From the NCBI RefSeq assembly GCF_000422445.1, contig NZ_KE383837.1, forward strand, positions 372,001 through 436,000: a DNA stretch of 64,000 bases, in the 5' to 3' direction. Source of the stretch: Paenibacillus assamensis DSM 18201 (lineage in GTDB: Bacteria > Bacillota > Bacilli > Paenibacillales > Paenibacillaceae). This document shows, piece by piece, positions 29,699 to 38,300 of the stretch (the first letter of the stretch is position 1; each line of letters starts with the position of its first letter). A program made the translations under genes and the position numbers. The notes beneath the pieces are model-generated. The model had not been told where the DNA came from. It did no database searches and worked only from the letters and a program-made list of their open reading frames with translations.

Positions 29699-31036
29699 TC
29701 AAGTTTTTTTCATCTGACTAATAGCTTCATTTATTATATCTTTATATTCTTCTGGGACATTCCTCACTGTATATTCTAAAACTGCTTCTAATGTATTTCC
29801 TGCGTTTATTAACACACTATCGGGATGCTTACTAATCCCATGCACTACCTCATTTCTGAGCCTTCTAATACTTTGTATTTCAAATAATGATGCTTGATCA
29901 AAAATCTCCATTGACTCTAAACGCCTAAAATTAAAACCTGGATTTATTCGTTCAAATGCTGTAATTGTACCACTGAACTGGTGATTGGAAATATTCCCTA
30001 ACAAAGACTCAAAAACAATCCATCTAGATAGAAAGAATCCTAGGGCTGCTTTAGTATCTAGCAGAAATGATGCTTTTTCATTTTTAGTGCTGTAAGGGTT
30101 CCTAGTACCAATTTCATTTTTTGCTTTATTATAGAACTTATAATATTCTTCGTTCCCAAGCAGAATTCTATCTATAATCTGATCTACAACTGGTCTGTTT
30201 TCAGTATCAGGGTCTAAATCGTTTGTAAACTGTGATAATTTTTCAGGAGAGTTCAATTCAACATTTTGTAGAAATTTATACAAAACATCTGCTCTACCCA
30301 TGATAGGTTCATAATCTCCCTTTTTAATATGACTTTTCATAGAATCATAAAGATAAGAAGACAACTCGTAATGATTGTTAAATTCCTTCCCGGTTCCAGT
30401 TACACGAATTTTTGCTGCATTCTGCAACCGCTCTAAAGCAATTTCCCCAGCAAGAACAAGTCCATTTAGTTCATCTAATATTTGATACTCTTCTATAGAC
30501 AGCTCCCCACTTAATGGTTTATATACTAAATCATGCTCAACTTCAGACCATGCATGCATCAAGACAGACGCAACCTGTATTTCAACAATAACGTCCGTAT
30601 ATCTCTTATTTGAATCTGCTACTAGTTCAGATTTTAGCGAAACACGATAATGATATGCCCAGTAGCCAGAAAATCGTTTATCATACGATGGCTTAGCCTC
30701 GCCCGGAAACTCTTTCTTGCTATGTACAAGAAAATTATTCTCGATGAAATTATCAATTACTTCTCTATCACCTGGAAAGTATATTGCAATTCGAACTCCT
30801 GCAAGATCTACAATGTCTTTATAGATTGATTCTACTGTTTTATATCGTTTTTCTATAATTCTTTTCTCTAGCTTTTCTTTAAGTCTATCTGGTCGCTTAG
30901 CTCTATACGTTACAATTGCTCTAATACCGCTACCTTCAAGTACATTTTCACATTGCATCGCGCATATTTGAGCTAGCTTCAAATAAAAATCATATTCTTT
31001 TGAATAACTTTTCAAAAATTTTTCAATAAGACTCAA
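29699..31036 (-). CDS. RelA/SpoT synthetase domain fused to a HEPN-like domain
   Basis: A 445-residue protein. Residues about 30-200 are a (p)ppGpp-synthetase-fold domain: YRAKRPDRLKEKL (the R-x-K substrate motif), DLAGVRIAIYFPGD with the catalytic Asp position, SGYWAYHYRV (the G-loop), and VEIQVASVLMHAWSEVEHDL. There is no HD hydrolase or TGS/ACT domain. The C-terminal half is helical and carries RRLRNEVVHG at about residues 392-400, fitting the RNxxxH active motif of HEPN RNases. TTG start with GGAGG 8 bases upstream. The fusion suggests a phage-defence effector of the toxSAS/CapRel kind joined to an RNA-cleaving or RNA-binding module; activity is inference. Confidence 0.75.
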   Translation of the reverse strand: MSLIEKFLKSYSKEYDFYLKLAQICAMQCENVLEGSGIRAIVTYRAKRPDRLKEKLEKRIIEKRYKTVESIYKDIVDLAGVRIAIYFPGDREVIDNFIENNFLVHSKKEFPGEAKPSYDKRFSGYWAYHYRVSLKSELVADSNKRYTDVIVEIQVASVLMHAWSEVEHDLVYKPLSGELSIEEYQILDELNGLVLAGEIALERLQNAAKIRVTGTGKEFNNHYELSSYLYDSMKSHIKKGDYEPIMGRADVLYKFLQNVELNSPEKLSQFTNDLDPDTENRPVVDQIIDRILLGNEEYYKFYNKAKNEIGTRNPYSTKNEKASFLLDTKAALGFFLSRWIVFESLLGNISNHQFSGTITAFERINPGFNFRRLESMEIFDQASLFEIQSIRRLRNEVVHGISKHPDSVLINAGNTLEAVLEYTVRNVPEEYKDIINEAISQMKKT

Positions 31037-31233
31037 AACACAACCTCCGAAATCAAAATTTTATGTATAACAAAATATTTTATTGTATCTATTTCAAGTC
31101 ATTTCACCTGATGAGAAGCAAGTTACGAAGTACCCTATAGCTCAGCGAAATTAAGGATTGGTGTAACTTTTTCTTGCCCAATAAGTATGCCAATAGGGGA
31201 TTTCCTTGAATTTGCAGTCAGTTGAAGATATAT

Positions 31234-32115
31234 TCAGAACTTAGATAATTTACTATAATCCATAAGACCTCTTGGAATATAATTCTTTTCATCTTCATCT
31301 GAAATTAAGCTTTCTCCAATACCAGGTGCTATATGATTTGCCCATAAATTTTTATTAACTGCAATTTGTTCAACACTGCTAAAAGCACTTCTATTATATT
31401 CATCAATAGTTATCAAAGTATTAGCTAGTGCAAAAATATGATATCCACAGCTTACTGAGATTCTATACTTCACAAAACCTTCCTCTTGTTCTTCTAGCCT
31501 TAGTTGCTCATAACGCTTATGTGCTCTAATAGAATTAGAAATCTTAATATCAAGGACTCCTGAATACATTTTCATCATATCATTGTTCATCCAAGCTGAA
31601 TATTTTTCAAAATAGCTTTCCATCATTTTTTCATGTTCTTCGAATCTATTTATTAGAACTTCATGCCATGGTTTAAAGTGGAACTTAAATTCATCATTAA
31701 TCTTCTCCACTTTATCTATAACTGGCCCATGAGAATCTATGTCAAAATTATCAAGTTGTTTGAAAAAATCTTCATTGAAAAGTTTCTTCAAGTCTTTGAA
31801 TATTTCGTCAGTAGCTTCTGTGGATGTAGCTTTATAAATGTCAGCAAGAGTATTTACATATCCTTGAAACACCTTGTTAAATTGACTAGCTACAAAATTC
31901 ATTTTTTCTAATCCCTCTAATTCACGATATTTATTTAGTATTCTCTCAAGAATAAACACAATAATCACAAATCCCACTAATTCTGTGATGAGATTTAAAG
32001 AAAAACTTCTTATATCTTCATTCTTACTCGCAAAAAAAATAATTACCAGTATCAATAGAATTAGTGATGTTATAAGTGTTAATTGAATGATCAATCTCCT
32101 TAATTTTGGGTTCAT
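31234..32115 (-). CDS. Membrane-anchored helical protein of the defence-like cluster
   Basis: A 293-residue protein. Two transmembrane segments near the N-terminus (IIQLTLITSLILLILVIIFF and ITELVGFVIIVFILERIL) are followed by about 220 cytoplasmic residues, strongly helical and charged (WHEVLINRFEEHEKMMESYF, then YEQLRLEEQEEGFVKYRI). Family not recognised. The ATG at 32115 has GGGAG close upstream. It is the first gene of the leftward series leading to the RelA-HEPN fusion (198-base gap) and might be its membrane partner. Confidence 0.62.
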   Translation of the reverse strand: MNPKLRRLIIQLTLITSLILLILVIIFFASKNEDIRSFSLNLITELVGFVIIVFILERILNKYRELEGLEKMNFVASQFNKVFQGYVNTLADIYKATSTEATDEIFKDLKKLFNEDFFKQLDNFDIDSHGPVIDKVEKINDEFKFHFKPWHEVLINRFEEHEKMMESYFEKYSAWMNNDMMKMYSGVLDIKISNSIRAHKRYEQLRLEEQEEGFVKYRISVSCGYHIFALANTLITIDEYNRSAFSSVEQIAVNKNLWANHIAPGIGESLISDEDEKNYIPRGLMDYSKLSKF

Positions 32116-32729
32116 CCTCTCTCCCACTTTCAAAAGTTTGTAATAGGCATTTTACCAACGTTGTCACCAAAATGACCGAACTAACATTCCTCATCTTACC
32201 ACGCAAAGGCAGTATTTGGATACAATATACTTCTAACTCAATATGAATTTATTTGATATAATTTCGTTCTTAATTCAAGAATTATCCTCTGTTTCCTTCG
32301 GGAAACTCAAAAAGTGAATAATGAATTTTCTGAATTATAAAAAGATTATTAGAATATTAAAGTCGTAATTTAACTAAAACATTTTGCATCGATTCTTCTT
32401 TTAATTACTAGTATTGAATAGATAAGCACTGCGCGCTAAAGGTCAATTAACCCGAACTAACTACGAGTTCAGAATCTTAATCATACCCTGATTTGATCTA
32501 TGTCTACTTCTTTATCCTTTTAATGCTAGCAAAAGACCTTACCGCTCGAAATATGTAATACTGTTCCATCCACCACTCTTACACATTTATTCGAAATAGC
32601 TACGCTCAATTCACAGAATGAACCTACTTCAACACCAAAAAACCTAATCTCTCAATACGTTCCGTACTGAGAGATTAGGCTTCATTATCCTTATAGCTAT
32701 ACACTTTTCCATACAAGTTTCCACTTAAT
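32116..32729. other. Gene-free right edge of the AT-rich island
   Basis: No credible gene or tRNA. Only the terminator at 32635-32679, which belongs to the next operon. Base composition shifts here from the AT-rich island to the more balanced flanking DNA. Confidence 0.55.
32635..32679 (-). terminator. Terminator of the ynzC-rrf2-ABM operon
   Basis: CCTAATCTCTCA (32643-32654) and TGAGAGATTAGG (32668-32679), 12 bp plus an inner TAC/GTA; six T follow on the minus strand. Confidence 0.87.
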
Positions 32730-33011
32730 CTAATCCGACACATAAACCGTATCTACCAACGATTCAACCAAAGGAGCCAGCTCCTGAATCAATGCACGAT
32801 ATCGTTCACTATTTTTCATCGTCTCCAATGTTTCTTGTTCCTTCCATACACTGACTACACCAAACGAATCGTTGTCTGCATAAGGCTCCAAGAAATAGAC
32901 ATGCACCGAACCCGCCTCTTCATTAATAGGCACCAGCGTCTCCCGTCCTAACTTCCGCACCCGCTCCTCTTTTCCTTCTTTACTTTTAAAAGTAACCACT
33001 CTAACAAACAT
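32730..33011 (-). CDS. Antibiotic-biosynthesis-monooxygenase (ABM) domain protein
   Basis: A 93-residue dimeric alpha/beta-barrel domain. VRVVTFKSKEGKEERV, then GSVHVYFLEPYADNDSFGVV and SVWKEQETLETMKNSERYR are typical ABM text. Such small proteins oxidise quinol-like or haem substrates or have unknown roles. GGAGGAG precedes the ATG. Last gene of a three-gene unit with an Rrf2 regulator, suggesting redox or electrophile response. Confidence 0.85.
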   Translation of the reverse strand: MFVRVVTFKSKEGKEERVRKLGRETLVPINEEAGSVHVYFLEPYADNDSFGVVSVWKEQETLETMKNSERYRALIQELAPLVESLVDTVYVSD

Positions 33012-33036
33012 CTATTTCTCCTCCTCATATATAAAA

Positions 33037-33516
33037 TTATCGCACCATCTTCTCTTTTAACCAAGCATCCACCTTATGAATAGAATCATCCGATGCCGTG
33101 TCCTGCACAGCGTCATGCAGAGAAGCGATTGTAGTTCGCTGCAAGATCGTCCGCCAAGCATGTTCCGCCTCATTCATCACATCAGATAATAAACAAGTTC
33201 TGTTTTCTTTCAATTGAAACACCGCTTGAAAGACTCCATTAGAACGATACAGAGCTTCTACACCCTCTACAGCAACAAATACATCGTAGATGTGAATGCT
33301 CGCGGGATCTGCGATTAATCGAAATCCGCCTTTTACACCTGGCACGGAGGAAACAAGCCCTGCTTGGACAAGCTTTCTCATTAACTTTTGCAAATAAGTT
33401 GGAGACACTTGCAGCTGCTGACTTAATGATTCACCCGACAACACAGCGTTCTTAGGCAAACGATTAAGCAGCAGCAAAGCATATACGGCTTGTTCCACGC
33501 CAGTCGTCATTTTCAT
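33037..33516 (-). CDS. Rrf2-family transcription regulator
   Basis: A 159-residue winged-helix protein. TGVEQAVYALLLLNRLP opens the domain, SLSQQLQVSPTYLQKLMRKL is the recognition region and GVKGGFRLIADP the wing. The single Cys (NRTCLLSDV) is not a CysX5-7Cys iron-sulfur triad, so a thiol or YwgB/Rrf2-like small-molecule sensor is more likely than an FeS sensor. Overlaps ynzC by four bases (ATGA) and precedes the ABM gene by 25 bases. Confidence 0.85.
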   Translation of the reverse strand: MKMTTGVEQAVYALLLLNRLPKNAVLSGESLSQQLQVSPTYLQKLMRKLVQAGLVSSVPGVKGGFRLIADPASIHIYDVFVAVEGVEALYRSNGVFQAVFQLKENRTCLLSDVMNEAEHAWRTILQRTTIASLHDAVQDTASDDSIHKVDAWLKEKMVR

Positions 33517-33755
33517 ACAGCATCATTCATTTGTACGGATGACTGCTCTTGTTCTTGTGTCAGCTTTTTAGGGGTCACATCATGTCCTTGAGCATCTAGA
33601 AACGTAATCGCATGGAAAGACTTATCTACATGTCCTCGAATAATGCCCAAGTACTGCTGCCGCAATAACTGCCGTTCTTCTAGCTCTGCTGGAGTCAATC
33701 CACCTGCTTTGTTTTTTCGAGCTAATACGTTAATCCGATCTAATATTTTAATCAT
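33513..33755 (-). CDS. ynzC: DUF896 protein YnzC
   Basis: An 80-residue DUF896 protein: ILDRINVLARKNKAGGLTPA, ELEERQLLRQQYLGIIRGHV and a C-terminal ITFLDAQGHDVTPKKL, the family's standard text. In B. subtilis ynzC belongs to the LexA-controlled yneA operon; here it leads an Rrf2 operon, and no LexA box was noticed upstream. Function unknown, with a two-helix N-terminal hairpin. Confidence 0.88.
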   Translation of the reverse strand: MIKILDRINVLARKNKAGGLTPAELEERQLLRQQYLGIIRGHVDKSFHAITFLDAQGHDVTPKKLTQEQEQSSVQMNDAV

Positions 33756-33813
33756 GTTCTTTCTCTTCCTTTCCTTATATAGAGTTATTTACAAAAATCT
33801 TTATAGAAGTCGT

Positions 33814-34806
33814 TTATAAAAGTTCCTTAGCAAGCAATTCATATGATTTTAGTCTTGCTTCATGACTGTGGCTGATCGTACCCAATACTGCTTCGTTAAT
33901 ACCAAACTGCTCATCATGATGGCGCAGTGTATCGGCAACCTCTTTCGCACTTCCTACTAGGAAGCGGCTGCGGTTATGCTGGATGCGCATTTTGTCCATT
34001 TCCGTGTAAGAATAATTTAATGCGTCTTCCGGGGACAATACTTTAAATGGCAGCCCCGTATCCATAAACAACAAGTTCAAATCAAGGCTTGCTGCATGAT
34101 ATTCGGCTTCTTCGGTTGTTTCAGCTGCCATGACAAAGTAACCAACATTGACTTGAGGGTTAGGCATGATTTCCGAAGGAACGAAGTTGGAACGATAAGC
34201 ATCCAGCATCGGAGCAGATAATTGGCCGCTAATAAATTGTGCAAATGAATATCCGATACCGAATTGTCCAGCTTGTGCCGCACTGCTGCCGCTAGAGCCC
34301 AACAGCCATACTTCAGGCAGTGTCCCACCAAATGGAGCAGCCAACGTGTTGTGATAAGGATGATCTTCAGGCATCGTTTCGGTCATAAACATGATCGTTT
34401 CTTTCAACTTTTCATACTGATTATCCATTCTTGGTTTCTTGCCTTCATGCAGCGCAAGCGTACTATGCCAATCACCACCTGGCGCACGGCCTACACCAAA
34501 GTCAATTCGGTTCGGATACAGAGTCGACAATGTTTTAAATAGTTCAGCCATCTTGAGCGGAGAGTAATGCATCAGCATAATTCCACCCGATCCAACCCGA
34601 ATTTGTTTGGTGACGGACGCAATATGAGCAATCAATATTTCCGGTGATGCGCTAGCTAAATTTTCAGACCCATGGTGCTCCGAATACCAGATTCGGTTAT
34701 AGCCTAATTTATCTACAAGCTGAGCTAGCTCAACCGAGTTTTGCAGCGTTTGTTGAGACGTTTGTCCGTTTGAAGTTGGTGTTTGATCCAACACACTTAG
34801 TTTCAC
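33814..34806 (-). CDS. Luciferase-like flavin-dependent oxidoreductase (LLM group 1)
   Basis: A 330-residue TIM-barrel flavoprotein of the luciferase-like group 1 (TIGR03558) family. LSVLDQTPTSNGQT at the start, YNRIWYSEHHGSENLASASP, VGSGGIMLMHYSPLKMAE, and RIDFGVGRAPGGD are hallmark segments; a late SHSHEARLKSYELLA closes the protein. FMN-dependent oxidation of an unknown substrate, cytoplasmic. GTG start with AAGAAGG upstream. Next to a nitroreductase gene on the same strand. Confidence 0.88.
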   Translation of the reverse strand: MKLSVLDQTPTSNGQTSQQTLQNSVELAQLVDKLGYNRIWYSEHHGSENLASASPEILIAHIASVTKQIRVGSGGIMLMHYSPLKMAELFKTLSTLYPNRIDFGVGRAPGGDWHSTLALHEGKKPRMDNQYEKLKETIMFMTETMPEDHPYHNTLAAPFGGTLPEVWLLGSSGSSAAQAGQFGIGYSFAQFISGQLSAPMLDAYRSNFVPSEIMPNPQVNVGYFVMAAETTEEAEYHAASLDLNLLFMDTGLPFKVLSPEDALNYSYTEMDKMRIQHNRSRFLVGSAKEVADTLRHHDEQFGINEAVLGTISHSHEARLKSYELLAKELL

Positions 34807-35024
34807 AATATGACCTTCTTTCGTTGTTAATGTGGATACATAATATCCGTAATTAGATGAAATAAAAATACGTACCTAACGTGCTGCCAATCATAACGAA
34901 ATGATGGTTGTGCACCTTTGACTCCAACATCCTCTAGGGGAACCCCCTACCTCTAAACCATTTCGTAAGCCCAGATGATTGGGCGGTTCCCATCCAACAA
35001 GAATGCTTTATAATAAAATGAAGA

Positions 35025-35672
35025 TTAGATCTTTCCGTTCCAAGTTGTTACTTCATCCACACCCAATCTTACTGTTGGGAAGCCTGGTTGTGCTGCTTTA
35101 CCGAGCGTGATCATAAGGACGTTGACCAAGTTGTCTGGAACGTTGAATTCTTTTCGGAACTCTTCCGTGTTGTAGCCAAGCATTGGCACGGTGTCATAGC
35201 CTCTTGCTTTTGCTGCCAGCATTAATTGCATCGCGAGAAGACCACCGTCAAGCATTTGCCATTCTTTTTTCGTTTGTTCACTTACGGGACCGTAGTAGCC
35301 TTGCACACTGTTGTTAATCGTTTCTTTAATTTGTTCGGTCATGTAGCCAGCATCTACTGCTCTTTGGTTGATTTTATCTGCGTTCTCAACGGTATAAGCG
35401 TCCATATCGCCCAATACGAGAATGACTGCGGATGCATCAGCTACTTGCTTTTGCCCCAATGCCATTGGAAGCAGCTTTTGTTTCAATTCAGGGTCTGTGA
35501 AGACCATAAAGCGCCAAGGGTTTAGGTTCGTACCGCTCGGAGCAAGCATTGCTTCGCCAAGAAGTTCTTTAATTTCTTCGTCAGAAATTGTATAAGCAGG
35601 ATCGTAGACACGAACCGAACGACGGTCCCGAATCACATCATAAAAGTTTGCATTGCGGTTAGCTGTATTCAT
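35025..35672 (-). CDS. Nitroreductase-family protein
   Basis: A 215-residue FMN-binding nitroreductase. RDRRSVRVYDP (FMN phosphate binding), LAPSGTNLNPWRFMVF, and the C-terminal GYDTVPMLGYN with ITLGKAAQP are family motifs. It is divergent from an HxlR regulator with an inverted-repeat operator between. The arrangement matches HxlR-controlled nitroreductases (YodB-YodC, HypR-HypO) that detoxify quinones, diamide or hypochlorite products. Confidence 0.9.
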   Translation of the reverse strand: MNTANRNANFYDVIRDRRSVRVYDPAYTISDEEIKELLGEAMLAPSGTNLNPWRFMVFTDPELKQKLLPMALGQKQVADASAVILVLGDMDAYTVENADKINQRAVDAGYMTEQIKETINNSVQGYYGPVSEQTKKEWQMLDGGLLAMQLMLAAKARGYDTVPMLGYNTEEFRKEFNVPDNLVNVLMITLGKAAQPGFPTVRLGVDEVTTWNGKI

Positions 35673-35830
35673 ATTTGTACAACCTCCAAAATATTTTTTG
35701 TATAATAATAAAATTAGTTATGAGCGCGATGTTAATGACGGTATAAGGTGATTTTTTATTCATTACTTACTTAACATCAGCTGCTAACAAAACCTATTAT
35801 GATACATAGCGAAACGATTGAAAAGTACGC

Positions 35831-35878
35831 ACTTTTTCGTGATATAGACACGACTTCGTAACATAGGCACGAAAAAGT
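35831..35878. promoter_or_regulatory. Candidate HxlR operator region
   Basis: ACTTTTTCGTG (35831-35841) and CACGAAAAAGT (35868-35878) are an 11-bp perfect inverted repeat separated by 26 bases that contain another partial dyad (CACGACTTCGTA). It lies between the nitroreductase and the HxlR gene. Confidence 0.6.
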
Positions 35879-35906
35879 ACCTATAGAAAAGCCAAAGGAG
35901 TTACGT

Positions 35907-36266
35907 ATGCAGAAGCAATACAACAATAGAATCGAAGTGGTTCTAGAAGTTATCGGAGGAAAGTGGAAAGCTCATATTTTGTATCATTTAACGAAGGGCC
36001 CTATACGGACTGGGGAATTAAAACGTTTGGTAACAGGCATTACACAAAAGATGCTGACCGAACAATTAAAAGAGCTTGAACAAGACGGTCTAATCGTGCG
36101 GAAAGTGTACAATCAAGTGCCTCCAAAAGTGGAGTACACCCTTACTGAATATGGGCAGTCATTGAAAGAGGTATTGAAGGTGCTGTGTGATTGGGGCGGC
36201 GATTATATCAAGTTCAGATATCCAAACGGTGAAGTTACCGTACGAAATGGTAATGAAGAGCTTTAA
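35907..36266 (+). CDS. HxlR-family transcription regulator
   Basis: A 119-residue winged-helix regulator. VLEVIGGKWKAHILYHL and RTGELKRLVTGITQKMLTEQ, then LEQDGLIVRKVYNQVPPKVE are standard HxlR text. The redox Cys that YodB, CatR and HypR carry just before the IGGKWK motif is replaced (YNNRIEVVLEVIGGKWK); the only Cys is in VLCDWGGDY. So it may sense through another route. AAAGGAG before the ATG. Cotranscribed with the VOC gene, 16 bases apart, and divergent from its probable target, the nitroreductase. Confidence 0.88.
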   Translation: MQKQYNNRIEVVLEVIGGKWKAHILYHLTKGPIRTGELKRLVTGITQKMLTEQLKELEQDGLIVRKVYNQVPPKVEYTLTEYGQSLKEVLKVLCDWGGDYIKFRYPNGEVTVRNGNEEL

Positions 36267-36282
36267 TTGGGGAGGAGTTAGT

Positions 36283-36672
36283 GTGGGATTACTACATCAT
36301 ATCGAGATTTATGTATCCGACCTGAAACGTTCGGCTGAGTTCTGGGGTTGGTTTCTATCAGAGCTTGGTTATACGCCCTATCAGCAATGGGAAGAAGGTC
36401 GTAGTTGGAAATTAGGAGACACTTACCTTGTGTTTGTTCAAGCAAAAGAAAAGCACTTGGACGTGCCTTACAATCGTTGCCGAGTAGGACTGAACCATTT
36501 GGCATTCCATGCGAATTCGCGAGAACAAGTGGATGAGTTGACTGAAAAGGTTCGTTCCAAGGGAATGAATGTCCTTTACAAAGATAAGCATCCTTTCGCA
36601 GGCGGAGAACATTACTATGCTCTGTTTTTCGAAGACCCCGACCGAATAAAGGTCGAGTTAGTAGCGCCATAA
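36283..36672 (+). CDS. Glyoxalase/VOC-superfamily protein
   Basis: A 129-residue VOC protein with two beta-alpha-beta units: GLLHHIEIYVSDLKRSAEFW and GLNHLAFHANSREQVDELTE, ending YYALFFEDPDRIKVELV. His of HHIEIYV, His of NHLAFHA and Glu of KVELV are the usual metal ligands. The GTG at 36283 has GGAGGA 6 bases upstream. A longer frame reaching into the HxlR gene is rejected. Possible role: fosfomycin/bleomycin-type or aldehyde detoxification; the substrate is unknown. Confidence 0.85.
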   Translation: MGLLHHIEIYVSDLKRSAEFWGWFLSELGYTPYQQWEEGRSWKLGDTYLVFVQAKEKHLDVPYNRCRVGLNHLAFHANSREQVDELTEKVRSKGMNVLYKDKHPFAGGEHYYALFFEDPDRIKVELVAP

Positions 36673-36884
36673 AGTCGCTCTAAACTAACGTACTTCACAT
36701 CTATTTAACAGTGTCATTTTCACAAAACAGGCTTCATTTTATAAACGAAAATGAACAAATCTCCTTACATACGATAGGGGTATCTCAAAAGTCACTTTCC
36801 ACGACTTCGAAGATACCCTTTTCACTGCATATGTTGTTAACGTGCTTCCTTACCAGTCTGATATAGACTTGATACAAGCACCTA

Positions 36885-37373
36885 TCAGTAAATATAGAAG
36901 ATGAGACCTTTGCCCTCGGCTGCGGCTTGGCTGTAGAAACGCCGGATTTCGTTAACATGCTGAAGGATGTAGGCAAAGAACTCGTCCTCATCCTCGTCTG
37001 AAACAAAGCCGGGCTCAAGAGGATATACCTCCTCCTTAAGCATGGTCGGGAAATCATACCGCAAGCGAAGCTGCGCTTCATCCAGCTCAGACATAGCCTG
37101 AACCGCTTCTGCAACTTGCTCCGCTCGTAAAGAAAACGCCCCGAATGAACCAAAGTCAATGCCTTTGTCTGATGTCAGCGGGACAACATAGCCAAGAGGC
37201 GGCTTTCCATCGGAAATAGCTCCACACAGCAAGTAGTGAATCGCCTCCCAGGATCTATCAATGCCCAGTCCGGGATAATCGTCTATTTTCAAACTCTTCA
37301 ATGCAAGGTCGCCTGCTGCGACTTGCTGCACTAAGTTATCATCCATAGTAAAGTAATATCCGCGCATTCCCAT
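36885..37373 (-). CDS. DUF1877 (YfbM-like) protein
   Basis: A 162-residue protein of the YfbM/DUF1877 family. MGMRGYYFTMDDNLV, LGIDRSWEAIHYLLCGA, PLGYVVPLT and FGAFSLRAEQVAEAVQAM match the family order. Function unknown. There is no neighbour on the same strand, so it is probably monocistronic. Confidence 0.8.
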   Translation of the reverse strand: MGMRGYYFTMDDNLVQQVAAGDLALKSLKIDDYPGLGIDRSWEAIHYLLCGAISDGKPPLGYVVPLTSDKGIDFGSFGAFSLRAEQVAEAVQAMSELDEAQLRLRYDFPTMLKEEVYPLEPGFVSDEDEDEFFAYILQHVNEIRRFYSQAAAEGKGLIFYIY

Positions 37374-37582
37374 GCTATCAGCCCTCTCCCCATTTTTAAT
37401 AGTGATTTACTACTCTATCAAAATGTAACATTTAGGAATTATGGGTTTCAAGGATCATTATACCCATGCTGGCGTCAGGACTTCTTTCACGGAATATATT
37501 ATAGTTATCTGATAATCGAACCTATAAGCTGTCCTATCATCTTGTATGTTCGATTACTTTGAAAGAGGAGCGATACAACTGG

Positions 37583-38137
37583 ATGATGGAATTGACCACT
37601 TATTTCAAAAAACATAGTTCTTGGATTACAAAACAATACGAACACATTCCAACTTATCATGATGCGTTTTTTCTTGAACATGCATCTGATCTGTTTGTTC
37701 ATATTAATAATGTGACCGAAAACGAAATGTTCAAGTACAAGATTGATCAATATACAAGCACAGCAATAATTTTAAAATACAATGGTGAATACTTGCTCCA
37801 TTTTGACAACTACGACTCTTTTCAGTGGGAAGAAATCATGAAAGCTTTAGGAGGGGTACTTCAACAAGGCACTGGAGAAGGTTTGATGCACGATAGACGA
37901 ATGTCTGTAAAAATGAAAGCCCTAGGAGATAATCAATTGCATCTTCAGTTTGATTACGGAGAAGACCACCTTGTAAGCTCAGCTATATTACCGAAAAAAG
38001 AGTTTATTTATCTTTTGATTAAAGAAGCTCAAAAATACTATTCGCTTCTCATGCATTTCGGCACTCGCTTCCCCTACGATTTCGACCATGTCAAAAGAAA
38101 TTCAGGGGTGGATCTACATAAAACATATGGAAAATAA
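37583..38137 (+). CDS. Hypothetical protein
   Basis: A 184-residue soluble protein with a helical N-terminus (MMELTTYFKKHSSWITKQYE) and a beta-rich middle (STAIILKYNGEYLLHFDNYD, LHLQFDYGEDHLVSSAILPK). No family recognised. The ATG at 37583 has GAGGAG 12 bases upstream; a TTG at 37559 is a possible earlier start. Convergent with the nucleotidyltransferase gene, sharing the terminator at 38213-38242. Confidence 0.58.
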   Translation: MMELTTYFKKHSSWITKQYEHIPTYHDAFFLEHASDLFVHINNVTENEMFKYKIDQYTSTAIILKYNGEYLLHFDNYDSFQWEEIMKALGGVLQQGTGEGLMHDRRMSVKMKALGDNQLHLQFDYGEDHLVSSAILPKKEFIYLLIKEAQKYYSLLMHFGTRFPYDFDHVKRNSGVDLHKTYGK

Positions 38138-38212
38138 TCGGCACGCTCTTAGGATAGTCAGAATGTCACAGGCATAAAGTCAGATACCAAGTATGTAAGC
38201 TCTTCATAAAAA

Positions 38213-38242
38213 GACCCGATGATCCTGACGGACCACCGGGTC
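38213..38242. terminator. Shared terminator, 13-bp stem
   Basis: GACCCGGTGGTCC and GGATCATCGGGTC (minus strand) pair at all 13 positions with two G-U pairs; TTTTTATG follows on the minus strand, and a weaker T-run on plus. Confidence 0.85.
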
Positions 38243-38300
38243 TTAACAACAAGAGCCAACTAAAGCTAGATATACGAAATTCATTGCTATATCCCGTTAC

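Noticed and set aside
36187-36282. Extension of the VOC protein into the HxlR gene
   Set aside because: It would overlap the HxlR coding end by 80 bases; GTG 36283 has its own GGAGGA.
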